Shown here: one piece after another, positions 8,037-16,656 of the stretch
Layout: each line of letters opens with the position of its first letter
Position numbering within the stretch: the stretch's first letter is position 1
Source of the DNA: Nocardia asteroides
GTDB taxonomy: Bacteria; Actinomycetota; Actinomycetes; Mycobacteriales; Mycobacteriaceae
Length of the DNA: 64,000 nt
Assembly (NCBI RefSeq): GCF_900637185.1
Contig: NZ_LR134352.1
Span: 434,001 to 498,000, forward strand
Direction of reading: 5' to 3'
The notes under the pieces: generated by a model
Databases searched by the model: none
What the model saw: the letters and a program-made list of their open reading frames with translations, nothing else
What the model was told of the DNA's origin: nothing
Translations under genes and position numbers: made by a program

Positions 8037-8492
8037 AGGCGCGGCGACGTTCGTCGGCGGGTGTGGGCGTTCGGGGCGACGGCGCCACGCCAGTATCGCG
8101 AGCAGACCGGGGAACGCGCCCCAGACGGTGAGCATCAACAGCCAGAACAACAGTGGTTGGGCGATGGGGCCGGGCTCGGGATGCTCGTATGTCGGGGTAT
8201 GGAAAACCCCTGAGTACCAGACGAGCCAGAGCGCGAGATCGGCGAAGAACAGCGCGCAACCACCGAGGATGACCCACCTCCACGCACTGGCGGTGCCCAC
8301 GATCAACGCCAGGCCCGCCGCCCCCGCGACGATCAGCTTGGCGACGGCCAGGGCGTGCCTGCCCGCCGAGACCTCCTCGTCCGGCATCCCCTCGAAGAGC
8401 AGCACGAACGTGTAGACCAACACCAGAACCGCAGCGACACAGGCGCCGAGCCCGGACAGGACGCGCGTCCAGACGCTCGATGACAACAACAT
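8028..8492 (-). CDS. Four-helix integral membrane protein of unknown function
   Basis: 154 residues with hydrophobic segments at about 15-35, 48-68, 71-93 and 112-132, separated by short polar loops including FEGMPDEEVSAGRH and YEHPEPGPIAQP. Not recognised. No ribosome site is obvious before ATG 8492. It stands alone between the island and the sulfone operon. Confidence 0.7.
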   Translation of the reverse strand: MLLSSSVWTRVLSGLGACVAAVLVLVYTFVLLFEGMPDEEVSAGRHALAVAKLIVAGAAGLALIVGTASAWRWVILGGCALFFADLALWLVWYSGVFHTPTYEHPEPGPIAQPLLFWLLMLTVWGAFPGLLAILAWRRRPERPHPPTNVAAPSS

Positions 8493-8535
8493 GAGGGCAT
8501 GCTATTCAAGGAGACCCCGTCCGGCAGGCCCCGGT

Positions 8536-9033
8536 TCAGCCGGTATGCAGAGTGCGGAATTTGCTGCCGTGGAACACGAGTGGGTCGAGGTCTTCGCGAG
8601 CGGCTATGCGGTTGACGCGCAGCAGGACGACGAGATGGTCACCCGCGGGGACGTGGGTTTCCGGCACACCTTCGATCCAGGCGGTGGCGCCGTCGATGAA
8701 CACGGCTTCGCCGGTGCCGCGGTGCAAGGCGGTCTCGCGGAAACGGTCGCCGTTGCGGGCGCCCAGTGCCTTGGCGGCCGCTTGCTGGTCGGTGCCGAGC
8801 AGGCTCAGCCCGAGGTGGCCGGCGCCCGCGAGTTTCGGCCAGGTCGACGACGATTTCTGCACGCAGAAGGACACCAGCGGCGGGTCCAGCGAGACCGGAA
8901 CGAAGGTGCTCACCGCCAAACCGTGTGGCGTGCCGTCTATTTCGGCGCACACCGCGACGACGCCGCTGGGGAAGTTGGCGAAGGCGCGGCGCAGGCCGGT
9001 GCCGTCGGCGGGAAAGTCCAAGAGCTCACGCAT
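8536..9033 (-). CDS. Flavin reductase (FMN-binding split-barrel type)
   Basis: 165 residues of the flavin_reduct family (ANFPSGVVAVCAEIDGTPHG, LAVSTFVPVSLDPPLVSFCV, STWPKLAGAGHLGLSLLG). These NAD(P)H:flavin oxidoreductases deliver reduced FMN to two-component monooxygenases. It starts 8 bp inside the end of the preceding FMN reductase gene (ATGCGTGA overlap) and is the last gene of the operon read from 11975. It most likely supplies FMNH2 to SfnG. Confidence 0.88.
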   Translation of the reverse strand: MRELLDFPADGTGLRRAFANFPSGVVAVCAEIDGTPHGLAVSTFVPVSLDPPLVSFCVQKSSSTWPKLAGAGHLGLSLLGTDQQAAAKALGARNGDRFRETALHRGTGEAVFIDGATAWIEGVPETHVPAGDHLVVLLRVNRIAAREDLDPLVFHGSKFRTLHTG

Positions 9034-9544
9034 GATTCGTCGCTTCCACGGGTAGATCGGTCAGCGCCGCGACGACCGGTGCCCAGCGCTGCGCGTAGGC
9101 CTCGATGACGCCGTCCTCGGCGAAACTGCGGTCGGCGAGGTAGAGCCCGGGCAGCGCCGCGGTCCCGCCGATCTCCACCAGCACCGGCTTGAGCAGCAGG
9201 TCCGGCGCCAGCGCGTGGGCCGGGCCCGCGCCGAGCATCACCGGAACGGTGATCACCCCGGCCAGCCCGGTGCCGCCGTCGAACTGTTCGAGGAACAGTT
9301 TCAGCAGGCCGGTGTAGGTGGCTTTGAAGGTGGGGCTGGCGAACACCACCAGTTCCGAGGCCGCCACGGTGCGCGCGGCCTCGGCGACGGCGGGGTCGCC
9401 CCAGCCGAGTAGGCCGGGGCCGAGCGTCACCAGGTCGATCACGGCGGGTTCGGCGTCGGGCCGCAGCGCGCGGGCGACGCGCACCGCCGCGTCGAGGGTG
9501 CGGGAGGCCGGCTTCGGATTGCCGACGACGACGGTCACGGTCAC
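9026..9544 (-). CDS. NADPH-dependent FMN reductase (SsuE/MsuE-like flavodoxin fold)
   Basis: 172 residues from GTG 9544, preceded by GAGGAC. It begins VTVTVVVGNPKPASRT, the flavin phosphate-binding loop of the SsuE/MsuE group, with ELVVFASPTFKATYTGLLKLFL at about residues 60-80. Third gene of a four-gene operon with sfnG and the SfnB-like dehydrogenase. It should reduce FMN for the sulfone monooxygenase. The presence of two different flavin reductases in one operon is notable. Confidence 0.88.
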   Translation of the reverse strand: MTVTVVVGNPKPASRTLDAAVRVARALRPDAEPAVIDLVTLGPGLLGWGDPAVAEAARTVAASELVVFASPTFKATYTGLLKLFLEQFDGGTGLAGVITVPVMLGAGPAHALAPDLLLKPVLVEIGGTAALPGLYLADRSFAEDGVIEAYAQRWAPVVAALTDLPVEATNHA

Positions 9545-9573
9545 GGGATGGTCCTCACTTCGTTCGTCGGTGC

Positions 9574-10860
9574 TCAGATGACGCCGTGCAGCGGCGGCGG
9601 CCGGTCGTGCAGGATGGCCCGCCCGATGTGCTGGTACTTCCACCGCACCGGGTCGTGCAGGGTGTGGGTGCGCGCGTTGCGCCAGAAATGGTCGAGCCGA
9701 TGCGCGGCCGCGGCACTGCGCGTGCCACCCACCTCGAATATCGCCGCCGACACCTCGTTCGCAGCACGATCGGCGAGGATCTTCGCGGTCGCGACGGCGA
9801 TCGAGGCGCGAGCGGCGTCATGATCACGCCCGTCCGTCTCGGCCGGGGCTGATCCCTCCCCGCCGCCGCGGGCAGGCGCGTCTGCCCGAACCACCGCATC
9901 GGAGACCCGGACCGCCGCGTCCACCGCGGCACCGGCCACGACCAGCGCCGCCTCCGCCGCCCCCACAGCGACCCCCAGCTCACCGAACCGCTGCACCAGC
10001 AGCGGATCGTCCGCGGCCCGCGTCACCTCGGCCTCGAACCACGGTCTACTGCGCGTCCGCACGAATTCGGCGGCCGCTTCCAGCGCTCCCCGAGCGATTC
10101 CCGCGTCGATCGCGGCATGCAGCAACTGCGCGTACGCGCCGTACCCGGTGGGCGCGTGCACCGCCGCGGCACGGGCGACGAGCTGATCGATCTCGACCGG
10201 AACCGCGTCGAACTCGACGGTCCCACTGCCGGTCGTGCGCTGTCCCAGCGCATCCCAGTCGTCGACGATGCGCACACCGTCGGCCGACGCGGGTACGAAC
10301 GCCACGTATTCACCGGGCGCCAGCCCTGAAACATCCTCGGGATCATCGAGTCTCGTGAGCACGGCCAGCAGGTCCGCGAACAGCGACCCGGTGCAGTAGT
10401 ACTTGGTCCCCTCGACGACGAACCGCTCCCCCTCGGGCCGCAGCACCGTGCCGATCTCGGCGACGGTCGCGCCCCCGCGTTCGGATTGCGCGTTCGCGAT
10501 CCGGGCCCCGGCGAGCACCCGCCCGAAGATCTCCCCCTGCTGCGCGGGCGCGCCCGCCAGCCGCACCAGGTTCAGGTACACGAAGTGACTGTGCGGGATC
10601 TGCGCGATGTTCGGGTCCGCCGTCGCGAGAATCCGCACCACCTCGGCGACCACGCTGGGCGGCAGGTCACCGCCGCCGAACGCCGCGGGCACCGTGATCG
10701 CCAGCAGTCCGCTCGCCGAGAGCTGGTCGAGTTCCTCGTGCGGCAGCCTGCGCGTGTGGTCGCGTTCGGCCGCACCCGCGGCGAATCCGGCGGCGAGCTC
10801 GGCGGCGAGAGCCAGCGCCTGGGCGGCGGTGGTGACCCGCTGCGCGGTCACCACCGTCAT
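9574..10860 (-). CDS. SfnB-family acyl-CoA-dehydrogenase-like flavoprotein
   Basis: 428 residues of the acyl-CoA dehydrogenase superfamily, closest by sight to SfnB/DszC-type sulfur-acquisition oxidoreductases (LPHEELDQLSASGLLAITVP, GGDLPPSVVAEVVRILA, IPHSHFVYLNLVRL, and C-terminal DPVRWKYQHIGRAIL). Known members take part in release of sulfur from organosulfur compounds with reduced flavin. Its ATG overlaps the sfnG stop (TGATG). It carries a Gly/Ala/Asp-rich insertion at about residues 330-350. Reaction not certain. Confidence 0.85.
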   Translation of the reverse strand: MTVVTAQRVTTAAQALALAAELAAGFAAGAAERDHTRRLPHEELDQLSASGLLAITVPAAFGGGDLPPSVVAEVVRILATADPNIAQIPHSHFVYLNLVRLAGAPAQQGEIFGRVLAGARIANAQSERGGATVAEIGTVLRPEGERFVVEGTKYYCTGSLFADLLAVLTRLDDPEDVSGLAPGEYVAFVPASADGVRIVDDWDALGQRTTGSGTVEFDAVPVEIDQLVARAAAVHAPTGYGAYAQLLHAAIDAGIARGALEAAAEFVRTRSRPWFEAEVTRAADDPLLVQRFGELGVAVGAAEAALVVAGAAVDAAVRVSDAVVRADAPARGGGEGSAPAETDGRDHDAARASIAVATAKILADRAANEVSAAIFEVGGTRSAAAAHRLDHFWRNARTHTLHDPVRWKYQHIGRAILHDRPPPLHGVI

Positions 10861-11975
10861 CAGCGTCCCGCCGCGACCGGGGTTGCGGCGGCCTCCAGCT
10901 CACGCACCAGCGGCAGCACCTTCGCGCCGAAGTACTCGATCTCCTCCTGGAAGTGCAGGAACCCGGCCAGGATCAGGTCCACGCCCAGCGCCCGGTAGGC
11001 CACGATCCGCTCGGCGATCTGCTCGGGCGTGCCGATCAGGCCGGTGCGGAAGCCGTCGTTGTACTGGACCAGGTCCTCGAAGGTCGAGTCGGCCCACATG
11101 CCCTTGCGATCGGCGGTGGACGCGCCCGCCTGCTGCACGGCATCCCGGAAGCCTTGCACCGCGGGCTTGTTCGCCTTCTCGACGATCTCGCGCAGGGTGT
11201 CGCGGGCTTCCTTCTCGGTGTCGCGGGCGATGATGAACCCGTTGAGCCCGAACTTCACCTCGCGATCGTTGGCCCTGGCCACCTCGCGCAGGTCGTCGAG
11301 CTGTTCGGTGACGCCGTCGAAGTCCTTGCCGTTGGAGAAGTACCAGTCGGCGTAGCGGCCGCCGTTGCGGCGCGCGGCGGTGGAGTTACCGCCTTGGAAA
11401 AGTTCGGGATTCGGCCGTTCGGGGGTGTTGAGCGGCTTGGGCTTGAGGGTGAAGTCGCGGATGCGGTAGAAGTCGCCGCCGTAGTTCACCGCGTCCTCGG
11501 TCCAGATCTTGCGGATCACCTCGAGGAATTCGGCGCTGCGCCGGTAGCGCTCGTCGTGCTCGAGCCACGGCTCACCCAGCGCCTGGAACTCCCCGGCGAA
11601 CCACCCGGACACCACGTTGATGGCGAACCGGCCGCCGGACAGGTGATCCGCGGTCGCGCCGAATTTCGCGAGCACGGCGGGATGCCACAGCCCGGGATGC
11701 ACGGCCGCGATCACCTTGAGGCGTTCGGTGGCGCCGAGCAGCGCGAGACTGAACGAGGTCGACTCGTGCTGGAACTCGGCGCCGTAGGACGCGGTGTAGC
11801 GGACCTGGGACAGCGCGTATTCGAAACCGTTGCGCTCGGCGGTCTGGGCCAGCTTGCGGTTGTAGTCGAAATCCCAGCTGGTCCGCTGCTCGATATCGCT
11901 CGTGACGAGTCCACCACTGACATTGGGGACCCAGTACGCGAACGAGACCTGATCGGCGATTCTCTCCGTGGTCAT
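10860..11975 (-). CDS. sfnG: FMNH2-dependent dimethyl sulfone monooxygenase
   Basis: 371 residues, luciferase-like monooxygenase family. It oxidises dimethyl sulfone to methanesulfinate with reduced FMN from a partner reductase, part of sulfur scavenging under sulfate limitation. Landmarks: FAYWVPNVSGGLVTSDIEQR, HPGLWHPAVLAKFGATADHL, RFAINVVSGWFAGEFQALGE, PELFQGGNSTAARRNGG. ATG 11975 has AGGAG 6 bases upstream. First gene of a four-gene minus-strand operon. No sulfate-limitation operator was recognised upstream. Confidence 0.9.
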   Translation of the reverse strand: MTTERIADQVSFAYWVPNVSGGLVTSDIEQRTSWDFDYNRKLAQTAERNGFEYALSQVRYTASYGAEFQHESTSFSLALLGATERLKVIAAVHPGLWHPAVLAKFGATADHLSGGRFAINVVSGWFAGEFQALGEPWLEHDERYRRSAEFLEVIRKIWTEDAVNYGGDFYRIRDFTLKPKPLNTPERPNPELFQGGNSTAARRNGGRYADWYFSNGKDFDGVTEQLDDLREVARANDREVKFGLNGFIIARDTEKEARDTLREIVEKANKPAVQGFRDAVQQAGASTADRKGMWADSTFEDLVQYNDGFRTGLIGTPEQIAERIVAYRALGVDLILAGFLHFQEEIEYFGAKVLPLVRELEAAATPVAAGR

Positions 11976-12061
11976 GAAGGCTCCTGTCGTCGGCGGCACG
12001 TTCCAGTGCAACACCGGCGCCGGAGCCCGACGAGGGTTTGAATCGCGGCGATCGATACGCG

Positions 12062-12376
12062 TCAGCCGCCCAGGCGCACGCAGTCCTGGGCGATCTTGGA
12101 CTGGGCGGCGCTCACCTTGGCGGCGTCCTGCTCGCCGAGCAGTTCGGCCGGATCACCGGTCTGCGAGTTCGACACCATCACCCGCAACCCGTCCTGCGAC
12201 ATCCCCGAATCGAGGAAGACCTGCGCCGCGCAGTCGGCCAGGGCCGGGTTGGACAACCCCTTGTCCTGCAACGACTTCGACAGCTCCGCTTGGGTGACGG
12301 CCGCGGGCTCGTCACTGCCGCACGCAGAAAGTACCGGCGCGGCGAGCAATGCCGCGGCGATGAGACAGATCCGCAC
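12062..12376 (-). CDS. Small lipoprotein
   Basis: 104 residues from GTG 12376 (GAGGAC 9 bases upstream); an ATG 27 bp further upstream is an alternative start. Signal peptide VRICLIAAALLAAPVLSAC with lipobox LSAC. The mature part has two further cysteines (LADCAAQVF, IAQDCVRLG) that could form a disulfide and resembles short actinobacterial lipoproteins of unknown role. Divergent from the crotonase gene. Confidence 0.78.
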   Translation of the reverse strand: MRICLIAAALLAAPVLSACGSDEPAAVTQAELSKSLQDKGLSNPALADCAAQVFLDSGMSQDGLRVMVSNSQTGDPAELLGEQDAAKVSAAQSKIAQDCVRLGG

Positions 12377-12476
12377 TCTCGAGTCCTCTCGATCGGCGCG
12401 CATCGGCCGATGCGCCAGCCGTGTGGATCATGCCGCACCGGCGCCCGCGAGGCCACACCGTCGTCCCGCCCGCTAA

Positions 12477-12494
12477 CTGACTCACGAGTAAGAT
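12477..12494 (+). promoter_or_regulatory. Operator-like palindrome overlapping a leaderless promoter of the crotonase gene
   Basis: CTGACTC-AC-GAGTAAG (12477-12492) is an imperfect inverted repeat of the same pattern as the perfect one at 58816-58831 and the site before fadE5. TAAGAT (12489-12494) is a good -10 hexamer 6 bases before the ATG at 12501, and no ribosome site exists, so a leaderless mRNA is likely. A repressor bound here would block the promoter directly. Confidence 0.5.
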
Positions 12495-12500
12495 AGCGCC

Positions 12501-13247
12501 ATGGGAGACCACATCACCACCAGGTTCGACAGCGACCGCGCATATATCACCCTGAATCGGCCCGGCAAACACAACGGACTCACCTTGGAAATGCTGCGCG
12601 ATCTGGTCGCCGCGGCCCGAAAAGTGGCCGAGCGCAAAGAAACCCGGGTCGTCATCGTCAGCGGCAACGGGCCCAGTTTCAGTAGCGGACTCGATATCGC
12701 GGCGGCCACCCGCGACCCGCTGGCTATCGTGCGCGAATTCCTGCCGCGACCGTGGCGCGGTACCAATACCTTCCAGGAGGCGTGCTGGGCGTGGCGCCGC
12801 CTGGACGTCCCGGTGATCGCCGCCGTGCACGGCCGCTGCTTCGGCGGCGGCCTGCAGCTGGCGCTCGCCGCCGACTTCCGGATCGCCGCGCCGACGGCGG
12901 AGTTCTCGGTCATGGAAGCCGCGCACGGCCTGATTCCGGACATGTCGGGCGCCGTCTCGTTGTCCCAGCTCATCGGCATCGACCAGGCCCTGCTGCTGAC
13001 CATGACCGCCGACCCCGTCGACGCCGCCGAAGCCAGGCGGATCGGCCTCGTCACCGACCTCGCCGAGGACCCGCTGGCCGCCGCCGAAACCCTCGCCGAC
13101 CGCGTCGCCGCCCGCGATCCCCGCGCGGTCGCCGCCGCCAAGCGGCTGTTCGACCGGTCCTGGCAGCGGAATTCCCGCTCGACCTTCGCCGCCGAGCGCG
13201 CGGCCCAGGTGCCATTGCTGCTGCGTAAAGCCCTGAATCGTAGCTAG
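12501..13247 (+). CDS. Enoyl-CoA hydratase/isomerase (crotonase) family protein
   Basis: 248 residues. Crotonase landmarks: ITLNRPGKHNGLTLEML, the oxyanion segments GNGPSFSSGLDI and HGRCFGGGLQLALAADFRIA, and EAAHGLIPDMSGAVSL where one catalytic acid normally lies. Acts on an acyl-CoA in fatty-acid or branched-chain breakdown; substrate unknown. The start is supported by the -10 box directly upstream (leaderless). The shared operator links it to fadE5 and fabG4/fadA2 (inference). Confidence 0.9.
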   Translation: MGDHITTRFDSDRAYITLNRPGKHNGLTLEMLRDLVAAARKVAERKETRVVIVSGNGPSFSSGLDIAAATRDPLAIVREFLPRPWRGTNTFQEACWAWRRLDVPVIAAVHGRCFGGGLQLALAADFRIAAPTAEFSVMEAAHGLIPDMSGAVSLSQLIGIDQALLLTMTADPVDAAEARRIGLVTDLAEDPLAAAETLADRVAARDPRAVAAAKRLFDRSWQRNSRSTFAAERAAQVPLLLRKALNRS

Positions 13248-13419
13248 CGACAAGCTATCCGTCATCTGTTCATAACAACTCACGGGACGATGAGCCACAC
13301 ATCACGGCGATCTGCTGTTAGCATCGCTGCGATTCGCCCATCAGTCGAAATGTGGTACGCGACACAGGTGAACCTGGAGCGTGCTTACAGTTCGGCACGA
13401 CCCGGAGGCTCCGACGACC

Positions 13420-14526
13420 GTGAACAAGACCGGCCCCCTCCTGCTGGCAGCGCTGGCAGGTGCCACGGCCTTGCTGGTGAGCGGCGCGACCCCCGCCATG
13501 GCAAATCCGAACGCGATCAACCCCATCCCGGTGCTCAACGGAACCCACGGCCTGCCCGCCCTGCACGGGCGCACGCAAGCCGTCTTCCAGGTCACCGGCA
13601 TGGCCAGCCCGAACAACACCCAGAACTACAACGTGCTGGGCACCGACCTGGGCATCATGTGGGACAACGGCCGCGGCCAGATGCTGACGGCCTTCGGCGA
13701 CACCGCGGGCATCGGCTTCCCGAACCTGCTCGCGGGCAGCACCTGGGCGTGGCGGTCCAACATCCTGGTCCGCAGCCAGACCAAGGACCCGTCGAACGGG
13801 ATCTTCTTCGACAGCGTCGTGCGCGACGTGGTGGGCCAGGCCCGCGACCTGATCCCCAGCCCGAAGATCCCGTTCCTGGAGATCAGCCGCATCCCCACCG
13901 CGGGCATCTCCGCCAACGGCGTGCAGTACCTGTCGCTGATGTCGGTGAAGACCTGGGACGCGCCCGGCGAGTGGACCACCAGCTTCTCGGGCCTGGCCGC
14001 CTCGGCCGACAACGGCGAGACCTGGGCCGATCTCGGTCATACCCGTCGCCCCGACGAGGGTGGCAACAGCAACTTCCAGATGAACTCGTTCGTCAAGGAC
14101 GGCGGCTTCGTCTACGAGTACGGCACCAGGTCCGGCCGCAACAACGACGCCTTCATCGCGCGCGTGCCGGAGGCCGAGATCGAGAATCTCGGCGCCTACG
14201 AGTACTGGGACGGCGGCGAGTGGAAGCTCAACGACGTCAACGCGGCGGCCCCGATCATGGGCGGCGTCGGCGAGCTGTCGGTGATGTACAACGAGTACCT
14301 GGGCCAGTTCGTCTCGCTGACCACCGACCCGTTCAACTCGGTCGTGCTCCGCAAGGCGCCGTCCCCGCAGGGCCCGTGGAGCGCCCCCGAGGTCCTGATC
14401 GACGCCCGCGAACTCCCCACCGCCTACGCCCCGTCGATCTTCCCCTACCAGACCGGCCGCGACCTCTACTTCATGACGACCATCCACACCCAGTACAACG
14501 TCGTCCTGATGCGTACCCGGCTCTGA
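13420..14526 (+). CDS. Secreted DUF4185-like protein (five-bladed beta-propeller type)
   Basis: 368 residues. GTG 13420 has GGAGG 11 bases upstream and starts a clear signal peptide (VNKTGPLLLAALAGATALLV, cleavage near ATPAMA-NP). The mature protein matches the DUF4185 type: MLTAFGDTAGIG, SNILVRSQTKDPSNGIFFDS, LSLMSVKTWDAPGEWTTSFS, SADNGETW and VVLRKAPSPQGPWSAPEVLI. Such proteins resemble glycosidase-like propellers and are exported in mycobacteria and nocardiae. Enzymatic activity unknown. Stands alone with about 170 bp before it. Confidence 0.85.
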   Translation: MNKTGPLLLAALAGATALLVSGATPAMANPNAINPIPVLNGTHGLPALHGRTQAVFQVTGMASPNNTQNYNVLGTDLGIMWDNGRGQMLTAFGDTAGIGFPNLLAGSTWAWRSNILVRSQTKDPSNGIFFDSVVRDVVGQARDLIPSPKIPFLEISRIPTAGISANGVQYLSLMSVKTWDAPGEWTTSFSGLAASADNGETWADLGHTRRPDEGGNSNFQMNSFVKDGGFVYEYGTRSGRNNDAFIARVPEAEIENLGAYEYWDGGEWKLNDVNAAAPIMGGVGELSVMYNEYLGQFVSLTTDPFNSVVLRKAPSPQGPWSAPEVLIDARELPTAYAPSIFPYQTGRDLYFMTTIHTQYNVVLMRTRL

Positions 14527-14591
14527 TCGCTCGCCCGCCTGGCACCATAGGTCTGGTAAGCACATGGGTAACTCACCGGGGACGGGCTGAC

Positions 14592-15347
14592 ATGACCTCC
14601 GATCAACCGCAGGCCGCATCGGCATCCGGTCACGCACCTCGGTCCGGCCAGGAGTCGCGGGGAGGCGGACCGGCCGATTGGGACGCCCGGTATGCCCAGA
14701 GTGAACTGGTCTGGGGCGCACCACCGAACAGCACGGTGGTCGAGTACGTCTACGGCCTCGACCGCCGCGTGCCGCTGCTGCCCGACGAGCCCGGCGGCGC
14801 TCCGCCCGAGCTGCCCCGCGCCCTCGACCTGGCCTGCGGCGAGGGTCGCCACGCCCTCTGGCTGGCGACCCACGGCTGGCACGTCGACGCGGTCGACTTC
14901 TCCCAGGTGGGCATCGACAAGGGCCGCACGGTCGCGGCCCGGCTGTCCCGGTCGGTGCGTTCCCGGGTGGACTGGCGGTGCGCCGACATCACCGATCTCG
15001 CCACCGCCGGGCTCACCGGCCCGTACGAACTGATCCTGATGGTCTTCGTACACCTGCCCGCCGCCCAGCGCGGCGCCCTGCTGCGCGAGCTGGCGGGCAT
15101 GCTCTCCCCCGGCGGCCTGCTGCTGGTGCTCGGCCACGACTCCAGGAACCTGACCGACGGCTACGGCGGCCCGCAGGACCCGGCGATCCTGTTCACCCCC
15201 GAGGACGTGCGCGCCGAACTGGGCGACGCGGACCTCACGATCCGGGTCGCCGACGCCGTCCTGCGTCCCACCGAGGGCCCCGACGCGATCGACGCGCTGG
15301 TCGTCGCGGAACGGAACCGACCGGAATCAGGCGAAGCGAGCGCGTAG
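14592..15347 (+). CDS. SAM-dependent class I methyltransferase
   Basis: 251 residues. Glycine-rich SAM loop RALDLACGEGRHALWLA, then VDAVDFSQVGIDKGRTVAAR and a catalytic-domain segment LILMVFVHLPAAQRGALLRE typical of methyltransferase family 12/25 proteins with tellurite-resistance TehB-like features. The N-terminal PADWDARYAQSELVWGAPPN is also typical of that group. ATG 14592 follows GGGGACGGGCTGAC. Substrate unknown. It overlaps the end of the convergent flavodoxin gene by 21 bp. Confidence 0.88.
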   Translation: MTSDQPQAASASGHAPRSGQESRGGGPADWDARYAQSELVWGAPPNSTVVEYVYGLDRRVPLLPDEPGGAPPELPRALDLACGEGRHALWLATHGWHVDAVDFSQVGIDKGRTVAARLSRSVRSRVDWRCADITDLATAGLTGPYELILMVFVHLPAAQRGALLRELAGMLSPGGLLLVLGHDSRNLTDGYGGPQDPAILFTPEDVRAELGDADLTIRVADAVLRPTEGPDAIDALVVAERNRPESGEASA

Positions 15348-15791
15348 CTGCTCGGCGAACCCGCGCGCCGAAGCCAGATCCTCCGCGCTGGGGCGGCCCT
15401 TGTTCAGCCCGCCGACCAGCGCGAGCGGCCCCATGGTGTCGAGTCCGCGGCAGGCGAACCCACCCACCACCTCGAACCCCTTCGCGGTGAGCTGGTCACC
15501 GAGATTGCGCAGGTAGGGACGGAATCCCGGCTCGGGCAGGCCACTGGTGGCGAAGACGAACGCCTCGCGCCCCTGGCCGGCGGGCAGCGCCTCGACGAAC
15601 TCGCGCAGCCGCGCGTCCAGCGACATCCAATACACGCCGGAACCGAAGCCGACGAGGTCGTAGTCCGCGAGGTCGGCCGCGCCGACCTCGGCCGGCTCCA
15701 CCACCTTCGCGTCGAGTACGGCGCCGATCTCCTCGGCGACCTTCCTGGTGTTGCCGTGCGACTTGGACGTACACACGATGAGCGCCTTCAC
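15327..15791 (-). CDS. Flavodoxin family protein
   Basis: 154 residues from GTG 15791, preceded by GGGAGGGG. VKALIVCTSKSHGNTRKVAE is the FMN phosphate-binding loop; DLVGFGSGVYWMSLDARLRE and AFVFATSGLPEPGFRPYL follow the flavodoxin/protoporphyrinogen-oxidase HemG-like pattern. A cytosolic electron carrier or quinone reductase; partner unknown. Tail-to-tail with the methyltransferase and head-adjacent to the hydrolase. Confidence 0.85.
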   Translation of the reverse strand: MKALIVCTSKSHGNTRKVAEEIGAVLDAKVVEPAEVGAADLADYDLVGFGSGVYWMSLDARLREFVEALPAGQGREAFVFATSGLPEPGFRPYLRNLGDQLTAKGFEVVGGFACRGLDTMGPLALVGGLNKGRPSAEDLASARGFAEQLRARFA

Positions 15792-15831
15792 GATGACCCC
15801 TCCCATCTCGACCGACACTGTCCGCCGCAGC

Positions 15832-16425
15832 CTACCGCCAGCGGCGCAACCACGGCTCGACCGTCGCGGCGATGACATCGAACCCGGTGCGGAACGAATG
15901 CGCCTGCTTGGGAATGACTTTCACCTCGGCGGCGTCGGCCGGATCGGGCACGCCGAAGGGATCGCTGCCGCCGTTGATCACCACCACCTCGATGTCGCCG
16001 GGCGCGAGCAGTTCCGCCCGCCTGCTCTTGTCCGGCTTGCCCGGCGGATGCAACGGGAACGACAGCGCGATCACCCCGCGCGCGCCCACGTCGACGGCGG
16101 TGCGACACGCCACCCGCGCGCCGTTGCTGCGACCCCCCTGGACAAGCGGCAGCCCGGCAAACCTGGTCCGCAGGGCCGCCACGATCTCGCGCCAGGCCTC
16201 GTCCTGCTTGTCCGCGGCCCCCGGCGCGCGCCGACCCGCCACCCGGTACGGCTGAGTCACCCTGGCTACCGCACCACCGGCCTCTATCGCCGAATCACGC
16301 ACGGCCAGAATGTCTTTCGCATCGACGCCGCCGCCCGCGCCGTGCGTGATCACCAGCAGAAAAGCCGGGTCGTCGACCTCGTCGAGCTCGATCTCGGCGG
16401 GCCCGGCACTCGTCTCGATGCGCAC
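15832..16425 (-). CDS. Alpha/beta hydrolase of the KANL3/TEX30-like family
   Basis: 197 residues. LLVITHGAGGGVDAKDILAV holds the oxyanion loop, LVQGGRSNGARVACRTAV the nucleophile elbow (G-R-S-N-G), VVVINGGSDPFGVPD the acid and KVIPKQAHSFRTG the histidine, a complete triad in the expected order. Small single-domain hydrolase; substrate unknown. Upstream of the flavodoxin on the same strand, 40 bp apart. Confidence 0.85.
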   Translation of the reverse strand: MRIETSAGPAEIELDEVDDPAFLLVITHGAGGGVDAKDILAVRDSAIEAGGAVARVTQPYRVAGRRAPGAADKQDEAWREIVAALRTRFAGLPLVQGGRSNGARVACRTAVDVGARGVIALSFPLHPPGKPDKSRRAELLAPGDIEVVVINGGSDPFGVPDPADAAEVKVIPKQAHSFRTGFDVIAATVEPWLRRWR

Positions 16426-16518
16426 ACCTCACGGTAGCCCCGCCGTCGCGGCGAGCAACGTTTCCGCGCGCGTGCGTGTTCTTCACATCACATTGTGGTC
16501 AGGCCCTTTGCCGAAGGC

Positions 16519-16561
16519 ATTACCCGCCGGTAATATGGTCCATAAGTTACCCGCGAGTAGC
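16519..16561 (+). promoter_or_regulatory. Two inverted repeats upstream of fadE5
   Basis: ATTACCCGCCGGTAAT (16519-16534) is an inverted repeat with 6-bp arms, and GTTACCC-GC-GAGTAGC (16546-16561) matches the lipid-gene operator pattern seen at 12477 and 58814. They lie 96-138 bases before the fadE5 start. Probable regulator-binding sites. Confidence 0.5.
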
Positions 16562-16656
16562 ATGCGGAAAACCGGCACGCTACCCGGTGGACGTCACACG
16601 GGCGGGAACGGCGCACAACCGACCGCACCAGAACTCAACGGAGAGTGAGTACTCAC

